Assembly (NCBI GenBank): GCA_903858115.1
Contig: CAIOHR010000380.1
Location: 1 to 64,000 of the forward strand
Origin: an uncultured Pirellula sp.
GTDB lineage: Bacteria > Planctomycetota > Planctomycetia > Pirellulales > Pirellulaceae
DNA length: 64,000 bases
Reading direction: 5' to 3'
Shown: one piece after another, positions 27,904 to 36,881 of the stretch
How the letters are laid out: every line of letters starts with the position of its first letter
Position numbering within the stretch: position 1 is the first letter of the stretch
The notes under the pieces: generated by a model
The model's database searches: none
Told to the model about the DNA's origin: nothing
Seen by the model: the letters and a program-made list of their open reading frames with translations, nothing else
Translations under genes and position numbers: made by a program

Positions 27904-30222
27904 TTATCGATAGAGCAAATGCGGTTCGCGACGCTTCATAAAATCAGCAATGCCTGAAAGACAGATAGCCTGCAAATCGATCCAGCTGTTGCCTTCGAGG
28001 ACAGCTTGTTCCATCGCTTTGCATCCCAACAGTCGATTCAGGTTTTTTGTCTCCCAGGTATCCGCGTGAAGCATACGCAACCCCAATGCGATCGTAAGTC
28101 CGGTCCGAACCGTTTGGAATTTGCTTCGATCCAGCACATCGATCTGAATACCTTTGCACAACTGTTTTTCAAATTTGCTTGATGAAGGGGTAAACTCAAC
28201 CGGAACGAATGCAACGCCTGGCAGTTGTTGCTCATTCAGCCAGTTGGATAACTTTAGGTTGTCAATCCATGGAGCCCCAATCCATTCGAAAGGTGTATCT
28301 GTTCCCCTTCCTACAGAGACGTTCGTCATCTCCAGTAATCCAACACCGGGATAGATTAACGCTTGCTTCATGGATCGCATGTTCGGAGATGGATTGATCC
28401 ACAATAGACCGGTGGAGTCCCACCATTGTGATCTGTTCCAACCTTCACAGCGGATGACATCGAGTTGAACGTCTAGTTTCAGTTCTTCGCGTAGCATCAT
28501 GGCAATTTCGCCAACCGTCATTCCATGTCGAACGGGTAGCTTGTGATACGTCACGAAGGACTCCGAGTTGTCATCGAGCATCGGACCGGCAACATCAACT
28601 CCATTGATCGGATTGGGCCTGTCGAGGATGACAAACCTTTTCTTGTTCTCTGCTGCTGCTTTGAGCGCTTCCCCCATGGTCGAGATATAGGTATAGAACC
28701 GCGTCCCGATATCTTGAATATCGAATACCACGGTATCGATTTCGGAAAGCATTGCGGCGGTCGGTTTACGTGTTTCCCCATACAAGCTGTAGATCTTAAG
28801 TCCAGTTTTCGAATCCCGGCTATCGTTCACCTTCGCGATGTCGAGCTTTCCCTCGAAGCCATGCTCTGGACTAAACAGAGCTTTGAGTTCTAAGTTTTTC
28901 GCGCTTGCAAATAGTTCCACAGCACTCGCGCCCGATCGACTCCGACCAGTGTGGTTCGTAATCAAGCCGACATTTGCCCCGTCGAGTGCGCGAAACCGGT
29001 CCCTCTGCAAAACATCCAAACCAGTCAATGTGGAATAAGTCGTTGGCTCAGCAATTGGCATCTCCGCTAGGTTGCTCGCGACGACGTTCAGGATTTTGCC
29101 TGCCAGTGGATTTACGAGGCCTTTCCCGTTGGGATGAACGCGATTGCTCAAGAAAACAAAAAACAGATCTTGAGCGGGGTCCATCCAAAGAACAGTCCCA
29201 GTGAAACCTCCATGGCCAACCGCCGACTCAGATAGAAGGTCACCCTTATTCGTTGAAAAGCCGGTCCTTTTGTCCCAACTCAATCCTCGGATTCCACCTG
29301 GCACGGCAACACCTTGCGACATTAGCTGTAGAGTTGTTGGAGCAAACACTTGCACCGATGAACCATCAGCCTTTACGGCTTTACCCATTCGTAAAAACAT
29401 TTGTGCATAAAGAGCCATATCATTAGCCGTGGAAAAGAGTCCTGCATGACCAGCGACGCCGTTCATCAGATGTGCCCGGGGGTCATGCACTTCGCCTTGA
29501 ATCCATGCGCCATCGCGTTGCTCTGTTGGAGCTGCTCTCTTTCTCAAGTTCTCACCGGGCAAGAAGCCCGATTCCTGCATGCCGATTGGTTCGAAAATGT
29601 TCTTTCGTGAAAAAGCATTGAGATCTTGTCCGCTCAGCTTCTCAACAATCTTGCCGAGGACGATAAAATTTACATCCGAGTATTTGAATGCTGTTCCAAT
29701 GGGAGCAGTCAACGGTAAGTCACAGATGCGTTCCCACGACTTTTCGACTCCATTTTGATAGTCGGCCAATGCATTGTCGGGGATGAGCCCGCTTCGATGA
29801 ACCAGTAGATCGAGGACGGTAAGTTTGTCTTTCTCTTTGGAATTGAACTCAGGCAGAATGTCGACGACTTTGTCGTTGATCCGCAGTTTCCCCATCTCGA
29901 CGAGTTTCATAATGCTCGAGCCAGTTGCAACTGGTTTTGTAATCGACGCCATATCGAAAACCGTGTCTACCGTCATCGGCTCGGTCTTGGGTTTCAGAGC
30001 TCGATTTCCATAAGCTTTCAAATGCAGAATTCGATCGTGACGACCGACGCAAATGACGCAACCTGGCATCTTTTCTTCTAAGATGGCAGTCTCTACGAGT
30101 CCCTGGATCGTTTCGCTGCACGTGAGACCAGGAGTGAGCTTCCGTGCTGAAGTTATCTCTTGTGCATTTGACACAGACGCACAGCAGAGCCAAAGAAGCA
30201 GAGATAAATTGACGAGACGCAT
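27904..30222 (-). CDS. Secreted beta-lactamase-fold / NamZ (DUF1343) fusion
   Basis: This 772-residue exported protein has a signal peptide at 1-20. The first half (about 30-375) is a class C beta-lactamase/esterase-type serine hydrolase: the nucleophile motif SITK lies near residue 94, the second motif is YSDVN near 182, and the third is HGGFTG near 340 in place of KTG. The second half (about 385-772) is DUF1343, with GLDVLQRDRFRAL, GLITNHTG and LFSPEHGFEG. DUF1343 corresponds to NamZ, an exo-beta-N-acetylmuramidase that releases MurNAc from peptidoglycan fragments. One polypeptide thus pairs a D-Ala-peptidase/esterase fold with a cell-wall glycosidase, pointing to wall turnover in a planctomycete (inference). 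Confidence 0.92.
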   Translation of the reverse strand: MRLVNLSLLLWLCCASVSNAQEITSARKLTPGLTCSETIQGLVETAILEEKMPGCVICVGRHDRILHLKAYGNRALKPKTEPMTVDTVFDMASITKPVATGSSIMKLVEMGKLRINDKVVDILPEFNSKEKDKLTVLDLLVHRSGLIPDNALADYQNGVEKSWERICDLPLTAPIGTAFKYSDVNFIVLGKIVEKLSGQDLNAFSRKNIFEPIGMQESGFLPGENLRKRAAPTEQRDGAWIQGEVHDPRAHLMNGVAGHAGLFSTANDMALYAQMFLRMGKAVKADGSSVQVFAPTTLQLMSQGVAVPGGIRGLSWDKRTGFSTNKGDLLSESAVGHGGFTGTVLWMDPAQDLFFVFLSNRVHPNGKGLVNPLAGKILNVVASNLAEMPIAEPTTYSTLTGLDVLQRDRFRALDGANVGLITNHTGRSRSGASAVELFASAKNLELKALFSPEHGFEGKLDIAKVNDSRDSKTGLKIYSLYGETRKPTAAMLSEIDTVVFDIQDIGTRFYTYISTMGEALKAAAENKKRFVILDRPNPINGVDVAGPMLDDNSESFVTYHKLPVRHGMTVGEIAMMLREELKLDVQLDVIRCEGWNRSQWWDSTGLLWINPSPNMRSMKQALIYPGVGLLEMTNVSVGRGTDTPFEWIGAPWIDNLKLSNWLNEQQLPGVAFVPVEFTPSSSKFEKQLCKGIQIDVLDRSKFQTVRTGLTIALGLRMLHADTWETKNLNRLLGCKAMEQAVLEGNSWIDLQAICLSGIADFMKRREPHLLYR

Positions 30223-30460
30223 GGAATTTCGATGAAGTGGTTAAAACGTGATCAATGTTGTTCGTTCACTATACAGTCACGCAACCATCCGCTCAATCAG
30301 AAAGAAATTGAAAGGAAATCGCAAAACTCAAGGTCGTGCATCAGATCGTTCGGGTGTTTCTAATGCACCCATCGGCATTCCGAGGCTTGGCAGCTAAAGC
30401 TTCGATATCATAGGCTGGCAGCGATGGCAGCCCGTGACAACGGAGCCAAAACGGCCTGGA

Positions 30461-31657
30461 TTACTTTGTCGCTTGGATGCAATCGGCTATCGATTGGCAA
30501 AGTGTCTCCATGGTTTGTGGTGCCATGCCTGCGACGTTGATTCGCCCCGTCCCAACGATATAAATCCCGCGTTCATTCTTCAGCCAATCCGCTTGCATGC
30601 TATTTAGGCCGCTGTAGGAAAACATCCCCTTCTGGCGCTGCAAAAAGCTAAAGTCGCGGTCGATACCTGTTTTCTTCATCCCTTCGATGAACATAGATCG
30701 CATCTGAGAAATTCGGTTTCGCATGGCATCCACTTCGGCATTCCATTCCGCACGTAGAGAGGCATCATTCAAGATGATCGCGACGGTCGAAGCACCATGT
30801 CGCGGTGGATTGCTGTAGTTGCAACGAATCGATTGGCGAATTTGACTGAGAGCCGCCTCCGTATTCGAGGCATCGGCACTGACGAGCATCACCGCGCCAA
30901 CCCGTTCGGAATACAAACCAAAGTTCTTTGAAAAGGAGCTGCAGACAATGGCTTCCGGGTTCTTTGCGAGAAGAGCGTAAAGCGGCTTCGCATCTTCCAT
31001 GAGTCCATCACCGAATCCTTGGTAAGCGAAATCGACGAATGGAATCATTTTCTTCCTCGCGAGCAAGTCAGATATCTGAGACCATTCCTCGAGAGTGGGA
31101 TCAATACCCGTCGGGTTATGGCAACACGCGTGCAAACAGACCAGATCCCCAGGGCGACCATCTCGTTCGAGGTTCTCAAGCATGCCTGAAAAATCCAACG
31201 AAGTTTTGTCCGCCGAAAGATACGTATAGACCGGTGTAACCAATCCCGCCGCTTGGAAAATCGAACCGTGATTGGCCCAAGTTGGATTGCTAAGCCAGAT
31301 TCGGGTGCCAGGAAAATGCTTCGCGACCGTATCGGCACCGACACGAAGTGCACCAGTTCCGCCTGGGGTTTGAGCTGCTGCGACTCGGCCGTGATCCAAT
31401 TGATCGGAGAAGACGAGGCCTACCACAGCCTTGAGATACTCTAGGTGCCCTTCGATAGGCATGTATCCTTTCGTATTCTCGGTACTGAGCAATTTGACTT
31501 CCGCTTTCTTCACGGTTGCCAAGATCGGCGTGGAGCCTTCTTCCGTCTTGTAAACCCCAACCGTCAAATTGATTTTGCCAGGACGAGGATCTTTTGCAAA
31601 GGCATCGCTTAAGCCGAGGATGGAATCGGGAGGAGCAATTGGCAAGAACTCAAACAT
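30461..31657 (-). CDS. Class I aspartate/aromatic aminotransferase
   Basis: I use the ATG at 31657, giving 398 residues; three further residues upstream are possible. The protein belongs to the AspC/TyrB subgroup of PLP-dependent class I aminotransferases: NLTVGVYKTEEG near residue 33, HACCHNPTGIDPTLEEW near 180 (the Asn contacts the pyridoxal hydroxyl), FVDFAYQGFGDG near 215, and SSFSKNFGLYSERVG near 247 with the Schiff-base Lys in SFSKN. C-terminal arginine at about 375 (GTGRINVAG) binds the substrate carboxylate. It interconverts aspartate or aromatic amino acids and 2-oxoglutarate in the cytosol. Which substrate is preferred cannot be told. It sits upstream of the fusion gene with a 238-base gap, so probably separate. 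Confidence 0.93.
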   Translation of the reverse strand: MFEFLPIAPPDSILGLSDAFAKDPRPGKINLTVGVYKTEEGSTPILATVKKAEVKLLSTENTKGYMPIEGHLEYLKAVVGLVFSDQLDHGRVAAAQTPGGTGALRVGADTVAKHFPGTRIWLSNPTWANHGSIFQAAGLVTPVYTYLSADKTSLDFSGMLENLERDGRPGDLVCLHACCHNPTGIDPTLEEWSQISDLLARKKMIPFVDFAYQGFGDGLMEDAKPLYALLAKNPEAIVCSSFSKNFGLYSERVGAVMLVSADASNTEAALSQIRQSIRCNYSNPPRHGASTVAIILNDASLRAEWNAEVDAMRNRISQMRSMFIEGMKKTGIDRDFSFLQRQKGMFSYSGLNSMQADWLKNERGIYIVGTGRINVAGMAPQTMETLCQSIADCIQATK

Positions 31658-32005
31658 TCGACACACGCGTTTCTGGAAAATGGTAAGTCAGAAGGATATG
31701 ACCCTTCTGTTTGCAGGCAAAAAGGTTACTATGAATTTCGATTCATGAGGAGTCTGGTTTCGCATGAATCGAAGAAACTGATGTTGACGTCGCAGGGCGA
31801 ATAGAACCATACTCTTTCCCCGAGTTACGGATGACTCAAGTGCTCTTGCGTTGCCGCCCCCCATTTGCTCCGCAGGTAGCTCAGGAACCCACTCCTGGAA
31901 GAAGCTCGCGAATTTTTGCGGTAGTACGTCAACATTGATGGTAGATTCAATAACTTGAATCCATCCCATGGTTGCGTTTTGCCCTCGGTTCGCTGGGAGA
32001 GACTA
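31658..32005. other. Divergent intergenic region
   Basis: This lies between the aminotransferase and dnaG and should hold both promoters. A minus-strand frame of 93 codons crosses it but shows no family signature, no good ribosome site and unusual composition, so I treat it as chance. The inverted ATGAATTTCGATTCAT around 31732-31747 is a possible operator-like palindrome. Confidence 0.5.
31995..32002 (+). promoter_or_regulatory. Ribosome binding site of dnaG
   Basis: GGGAGAGA ends 3 bases before the GTG at 32006, with its GGAG core about 6 bases away. It supports the GTG over an ATG 51 bases upstream, whose extra 17 residues do not match the conserved start of primases. Confidence 0.6.
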
Positions 32006-33928
32006 GTGTCCTTCACTATTGACAACGAAGTCAAAGATAGAGTTCGCTTGGCGGTCAACATTGTGGATTTGATCGGCAGTTATGGCGAAATTCGTAGGCA
32101 GGGGAGAGGCTTTGTCGCGGCGTGCCCATTTCATGATGACCGTCGCCCCAGTTTGCAAGTCAATCCAGACCACCAAACATGGAAATGCTGGGTTTGCGAC
32201 ATTGGCGGAGATGTCTTCAGCTTCGTCATGAAGAAGGAAAGCGTAGGTTTTCCTGAAGCATTGCGGATGCTGGCGGATCGAGCGGGCATCGTGATTGAAA
32301 GCCCGAAAGAACGAGGTTTTCGAGACGACAAAAAGCGACTTTACGAAGCCATGAAATGGGCGACGCAAGAGTTTCACGAGTGCCTCTTGTCCGCACCCGA
32401 AGCGAAAGCGGCCCGAGAATATCTCGAGGGACGTGGCATTACCGACGAAAGCATTCGCAAATTTCAAATCGGATTCGCACCCGAAAGCTGGTCCTGGCTG
32501 CTGGACCGAGGAGGTAGCAAGTCGTTCTCACCGGACGTACTGGAATCGATCGGATTAGCGGCGCGAGGCGATCGCGGGTCACGATACGATCGCTTTCGAA
32601 ATCGAGCTATTTTTCCGATTCGCGACCCGTCCGGACGACCGATCGCCGTCGGTGGGCGAGTCTTGCCAGGCGCGTCGCCGGATACGGCAAAGTATGTGAA
32701 TTGCAACGAAACACGTCTCTATCACAAGAGCCACCAACTCTATGGCCTGGACTTGGCTCGCGAATCCATCGTAAAGGCAAAACAAGTTGTTGTCATGGAA
32801 GGCTATACCGATGTGATCATGGCCGTTCAGCATGGAATAGGAAACGCCGTCGCTTGCTGTGGTACAGCACTGGGGGAGGGGCAGATCAAACTGCTGCGGC
32901 GCTATTGCGACTCGGTGGTACTGCTGTTGGATGGCGACGAAGCAGGACAAAAGCGAACCCGAGAAATTCTCGAGTTGTTCGTCTCGGAACAAATGGACTT
33001 GCGGATTTTAACGCTGCCCGATGGCCTCGACCCGTGCGATTATTTGCTCAAGCACTCGGGCACTCAACTCAAGTCGTTGCTTTCGACAGCGGTCGACGCG
33101 CTCGAACACAAGATCCGGATTCTTTGCCAGGGATTCGATCCACTCATCGATACACACCGAGCCAATTCGGCACTCGAAGACATCTTGGAAACAATGTCGC
33201 GAGTGACTCGAGACACGCTCGTTACGAGTGAATCGAGCCGATTGCGCCACGATCAATTGCTCGCACGGCTGTCGCGACAGTTCGGCGTCGAGCAATCGGA
33301 AATCCGAATGCGAATCGATTCGATTCGCCAAAAAGCATCCGAACGAGCAAAACAGAGACAGGAGTTTCGGCAGATGCAGGCCGCTCCGCCACTCTCGCTG
33401 GCAAGCTCGGAAAATAAACAAAACGCTGCACCCGCGATGCCGACAGCAACACAGAACATCGTCTACAAGTATTCTGAGTTGAATGCTATCGAATGCGAGT
33501 TATTTGAAGTGATGGCATTGTTCGAAGATGTCGTCCCGATGGCCATTGAACGGTTCCCGGTAACGACATTGAGCAGTGCCACAGCAAAAAAAATATTTCA
33601 GGTATATTTAGACTTGGAACTCGCTGGACATACGTTAGACTTTGAAAGTGTTCTGTCGGCAGTTGAGGACGCAGGAATCAAAAATGTCCTCGTGAGCATC
33701 GAAGAACAAGCGAGTCGAAAGGCTGTGCTTGCGAAGATGACACCCGACGAACGACTCCACTCGTTATGTGAGCGGCTGAGCGGTCAAGAAGACCGAGCTT
33801 ACCGTCGTCAACAAATTAACCTGCTGGAAAAGAAACAAGTTGATGCAGAAACTGAACTCGACTTGCTAAACCAAATCGTGCTCCAAAACCGCTTGAAGCA
33901 TGGTTTAGTTCAAACTGACAACCCGTAA
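32006..33928 (+). CDS. dnaG: DNA primase
   Basis: The start is GTG, giving 640 residues. An N-terminal CHC2-type zinc ribbon is complete: CPFHDDRRPSL near residue 41, and CWVC about 20 residues later. The TOPRIM catalytic core follows, with VVVMEGYTDVIMA near 262 carrying the metal-binding Glu and LLLDGDEAG near 306 carrying the Asp pair. The C-terminal part is helical, as needed for helicase binding. The enzyme makes RNA primers for replication. It is followed after 79 bases by the primary sigma factor gene on the same strand, the conserved core of the macromolecular synthesis operon; rpsU, often the first gene of that operon in proteobacteria, is not present. Confidence 0.97.
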   Translation: MSFTIDNEVKDRVRLAVNIVDLIGSYGEIRRQGRGFVAACPFHDDRRPSLQVNPDHQTWKCWVCDIGGDVFSFVMKKESVGFPEALRMLADRAGIVIESPKERGFRDDKKRLYEAMKWATQEFHECLLSAPEAKAAREYLEGRGITDESIRKFQIGFAPESWSWLLDRGGSKSFSPDVLESIGLAARGDRGSRYDRFRNRAIFPIRDPSGRPIAVGGRVLPGASPDTAKYVNCNETRLYHKSHQLYGLDLARESIVKAKQVVVMEGYTDVIMAVQHGIGNAVACCGTALGEGQIKLLRRYCDSVVLLLDGDEAGQKRTREILELFVSEQMDLRILTLPDGLDPCDYLLKHSGTQLKSLLSTAVDALEHKIRILCQGFDPLIDTHRANSALEDILETMSRVTRDTLVTSESSRLRHDQLLARLSRQFGVEQSEIRMRIDSIRQKASERAKQRQEFRQMQAAPPLSLASSENKQNAAPAMPTATQNIVYKYSELNAIECELFEVMALFEDVVPMAIERFPVTTLSSATAKKIFQVYLDLELAGHTLDFESVLSAVEDAGIKNVLVSIEEQASRKAVLAKMTPDERLHSLCERLSGQEDRAYRRQQINLLEKKQVDAETELDLLNQIVLQNRLKHGLVQTDNP

Positions 33929-33991
33929 AAACATTGTCGACCCAGCGAATTCGCATTGGATGTGAGTTTGTAGACAATGAGTACCACTATC

Positions 33992-33999
33992 AAAAGGAG
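33992..33999 (+). promoter_or_regulatory. Ribosome binding site of rpoD
   Basis: AAAAGGAG ends 8 bases before the GTG at 34008 and favours that start over the ATG at 34020. Confidence 0.7.
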
Positions 34000-34007
34000 T
34001 TGATGCC

Positions 34008-35630
34008 GTGGAATCACAAATGTTCGATTTGCAACAGTTGTTGGATCTTGGTCGCACACAAGGCTTTGTCACCTATGAACAGGTGAATAGCTATCTTCCG
34101 GATGAAGCAAATAGTGCAGACAAGTTGGATACACTGCTCTTTGCGTTGGAACGTGCAGGCGTCGGAATCGTTGACGAAGTCGAGAAGGAAGTTCCGCAAC
34201 TCAGAGTCTTCGATGGCGAAGGAGTATCGACGTCGTCAGATCCAGCACCACGCCTTACGAACGACCCAATTCGGCTCTATCTGAGCCAGATGTGCGAAAT
34301 CCCTCTCCTCAATCGCGACCAAGAGATCTCGCTCGCGAAGAAAATCGAAATCACGCGACGCAAGTTTCGTCGTGCCGTGTTAGGTAACGATTTTGCGTTA
34401 AGACACACAGTGGAGATCCTCCGCAAGGTAGCGGCGGGCGCATTGCCATTCGATCGTACGATCAAGGTGTCGCTTACAGAGCGACTAACCAAAGAACAGA
34501 TCGGAGCGCGTATGCCCTGCAATCTCAAAACACTCGACGCGCTCATCAATGAGAATCAGCATGACTTCCGAACGATCGTACAAAAGAGTACTTCGGAAGA
34601 AAGCAAAACACGCGCACGACGCTCGTATCAACGTCGACGACTCAAGTCGCTCGTGTTGGTAGAGGAGTTGTCGCTACGATCGAAGCGAGTGATTCCATTA
34701 ATGCGGCAGCTAGAGCAATACTCCCAACGAATGGACTACCTCCAATCTCGGATTGCTCAATTGCGTGATTCAGGAACGAATCCGACCGAGTTAGCACGCA
34801 ACATCTCAGAACTTCGCCATCTCATTATGACGACTCAAGAGAGTCCACGATCGTTGAGAACTCGGTGCGAAGACTTCCGCCGAAACTTCAAAGAGTACGA
34901 AGCAGTCAAACGTCAATTGTCCAGCGGTAACCTGCGACTGGTTGTTTCCATCGCCAAGAAGTATCGCAATCGCGGACTCAGTTTCCTTGATTTGATTCAA
35001 GAAGGAAACACGGGGTTGATGCGGGCTGTTGACAAGTACGAATATCGTCGAGGATTCAAGTTCTCGACCTATGCAACCTGGTGGATTCGACAAGCGATCA
35101 CCCGAGCAATCTCCGATCAAGCGAGAACGATCCGCATTCCAGTTCACATGATCGACGTGCTGAGCAAGTTACGAAACATCCAGAAGCGTCTCACGCAGGA
35201 TCTTCTCCGAGAGCCGAGTATGTATGAGATCGCGGAAGTTGCTCAACTACCAATTGAGGAAGTGCAACGAGTTCTCGACATTGGCCGAAGTCCCATCAGC
35301 CTCGATCGTCCGGTCGGCGAAGGGGAAGACAATGCGTTCGGTGAATTTCTCGAAGATCCAGCAAGCGACAATCCTGTTCGCAACGCGAGCAACGGCGTGC
35401 TTCGCGATCGTATCGATTCTTTGCTAAAGACGCTGACGTATCGCGAGCGAGAGATCATTCGGCTTCGATATGGACTGACCGATGGCTATTCGTATACCCT
35501 CGAAGAAGTCGGCCGGATCTTCAAAGTAACACGCGAACGTGTTCGGCAGATAGAAGCCAAGGCTGTTGCTAAACTCCAGAATCCAACTCGTGCGAAGATG
35601 CTCGAAGGGTTCTTGAAGCAAGTAGCGTAG
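34008..35630 (+). CDS. rpoD: Primary RNA polymerase sigma factor
   Basis: The 540-residue sigma-70 family protein starts with GTG. Region 1.1 is present at about 1-65 (YEQVNSYLPDE), region 1.2 near 85-115 (DPIRLYLSQMCEIPLL), then a charged non-conserved insert. Region 2 is intact near 305-375, with YATWWIRQAITRAISDQAR forming the -10 recognition and melting helices, then region 3, and region 4 near 470-535 with the helix-turn-helix TLEEVGRIFKVTRERVRQIE that reads the -35 box. Having regions 1.1, 2, 3 and 4 together marks it as the housekeeping sigma. It follows dnaG and is closed by a strong hairpin terminator 68 bases after the stop. Confidence 0.96.
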   Translation: MESQMFDLQQLLDLGRTQGFVTYEQVNSYLPDEANSADKLDTLLFALERAGVGIVDEVEKEVPQLRVFDGEGVSTSSDPAPRLTNDPIRLYLSQMCEIPLLNRDQEISLAKKIEITRRKFRRAVLGNDFALRHTVEILRKVAAGALPFDRTIKVSLTERLTKEQIGARMPCNLKTLDALINENQHDFRTIVQKSTSEESKTRARRSYQRRRLKSLVLVEELSLRSKRVIPLMRQLEQYSQRMDYLQSRIAQLRDSGTNPTELARNISELRHLIMTTQESPRSLRTRCEDFRRNFKEYEAVKRQLSSGNLRLVVSIAKKYRNRGLSFLDLIQEGNTGLMRAVDKYEYRRGFKFSTYATWWIRQAITRAISDQARTIRIPVHMIDVLSKLRNIQKRLTQDLLREPSMYEIAEVAQLPIEEVQRVLDIGRSPISLDRPVGEGEDNAFGEFLEDPASDNPVRNASNGVLRDRIDSLLKTLTYREREIIRLRYGLTDGYSYTLEEVGRIFKVTRERVRQIEAKAVAKLQNPTRAKMLEGFLKQVA

Positions 35631-35697
35631 ATACTCGGGCCGTGAAGTCTGAATTGCAAGTCGAGGTTTCTCATGAAGATCTCGACGAGGATGAGAA

Positions 35698-35730
35698 AAT
35701 CGCACCGCTAGTTTCGGGTGCGATTCTTTG
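35698..35730 (+). terminator. Rho-independent-type terminator after rpoD
   Basis: AATCGCACC and GGTGCGATT form a perfect nine-base stem with a ten-base loop, followed by CTTTG. It sits between the convergent rpoD and DUF1571 genes and could serve both directions, since AAAAT precedes the stem. Confidence 0.75.
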
Positions 35731-35796
35731 CCTAGAATCTAAGAATTCTTCTTGCAATTCGCTAGCGATCGGATCGTAAATTCATCGAACTGCCAA

Positions 35797-36684
35797 CTAT
35801 CTTTTATGAAAGTTGTAGTCTTTATTGTTCGGATCGAAATCAGCATCCGTCAGCCCGACGTTAAACTTCAAGTCTTGATAGGTGTACTCTTCAATGACGT
35901 CAAGCTCGTCTCCTTGTCGCTTTGGCCAATCGTAGGCCGCGTAGCGAACGGGCACCTTCCACTGGTCATCCATGAAGATCTGAGCAATGTGAAAGTCGAA
36001 GTGCGGGGCTTGGACAGGATGTGTCACCTGAATGATCGAGCATTCTCTTTTGCTTACCTTTGCGCCAGGAATGAGTTCTACATTGCAGATGCCGTGCCGT
36101 TTATCTTTTTCGCCACGCTCGATTAACTTGGCAACTAAGTTTTCTATACCAATATCGGTTAGCGGGTATCGCTGGCCTGCCATCGCCAACATGCCCGTGG
36201 GTGGGAGTTGGTGAGTTCCTAGCATGCGTTTCATTCCGCCTTCATGGGCAATCAGATTTCCGCCGTTTTGGTTCTCGACGAAAATTACTTCCCGTCCCTT
36301 GACCGCTGCAGGCTTCAGAAAAGCAAGATACACACTGAAGGGAACGACCGTTTGATTGTTCTCCACTTTTCGGTGTCTAATTTTGAGGAACATAAACTCA
36401 TGTTCCCCTGTCGTGTTTCCGATCTTCTCTCGCTTGACCAGCACACCCGTGTAGTCACGAAGTTCGCGTTCAATCAGGCTGGTCGCCTGATGAGCTAGAC
36501 TGATAGCCGGATCAAGTGGGTGAGGAGCCGCCGGCGCGACTATCGCCTCATTCTTTGACACGCGAAGCACAGGCTGAGTCAGCTTAGAAGGATCTTCTTG
36601 CGCGACGAGTACTGGTGTGATAGCAGCCAAGATACTGGTGGAAAGTAATGCTTGCTTTAGCCAATTGCGTCCGAATTGCGACAT
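35797..36684 (-). CDS. Exported DUF1571 protein
   Basis: This 295-residue protein has a signal peptide (residues 1-29, ending VLVAQ). The mature part carries the DUF1571 core: LIERELRDYTGVLVKREKIG near 71-91, FLKIRHRK near 99, FSVYLAFLKPAAVKGREVIF near 116-136 and RYPLTDIGIENL near 168. This fold resembles lipoprotein-carrier-like half-barrels such as LolA/LolB in other exported families, so a lipid- or polysaccharide-binding role in the periplasm is plausible but unproven. DUF1571 is mainly known from planctomycetes. It is transcribed alone, convergent with rpoD. Confidence 0.9.
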   Translation of the reverse strand: MSQFGRNWLKQALLSTSILAAITPVLVAQEDPSKLTQPVLRVSKNEAIVAPAAPHPLDPAISLAHQATSLIERELRDYTGVLVKREKIGNTTGEHEFMFLKIRHRKVENNQTVVPFSVYLAFLKPAAVKGREVIFVENQNGGNLIAHEGGMKRMLGTHQLPPTGMLAMAGQRYPLTDIGIENLVAKLIERGEKDKRHGICNVELIPGAKVSKRECSIIQVTHPVQAPHFDFHIAQIFMDDQWKVPVRYAAYDWPKRQGDELDVIEEYTYQDLKFNVGLTDADFDPNNKDYNFHKR

Positions 36685-36881
36685 TTTAAATTAGTACTCC
36701 GTTACAACCTTGCTGTTCTGAACACATATTCAGTACGCGTCTTGCAAGTCTTATCGATTGCAAATCGACCTGTAATGAAGTGATTTGCCTAGGGGCCTTA
36801 CAATCGGAAGGTGTCTTCTTAGCTGCAACCCCTTTGAAAAACCCAAAACTAGCATTTGCTCAATGAACTCAATTTTTGTCT

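Noticed and set aside
31688..31969. 93-codon minus-strand frame upstream of dnaG
   Set aside because: It has no family signature, no ribosome site, and covers the region expected to hold two promoters.
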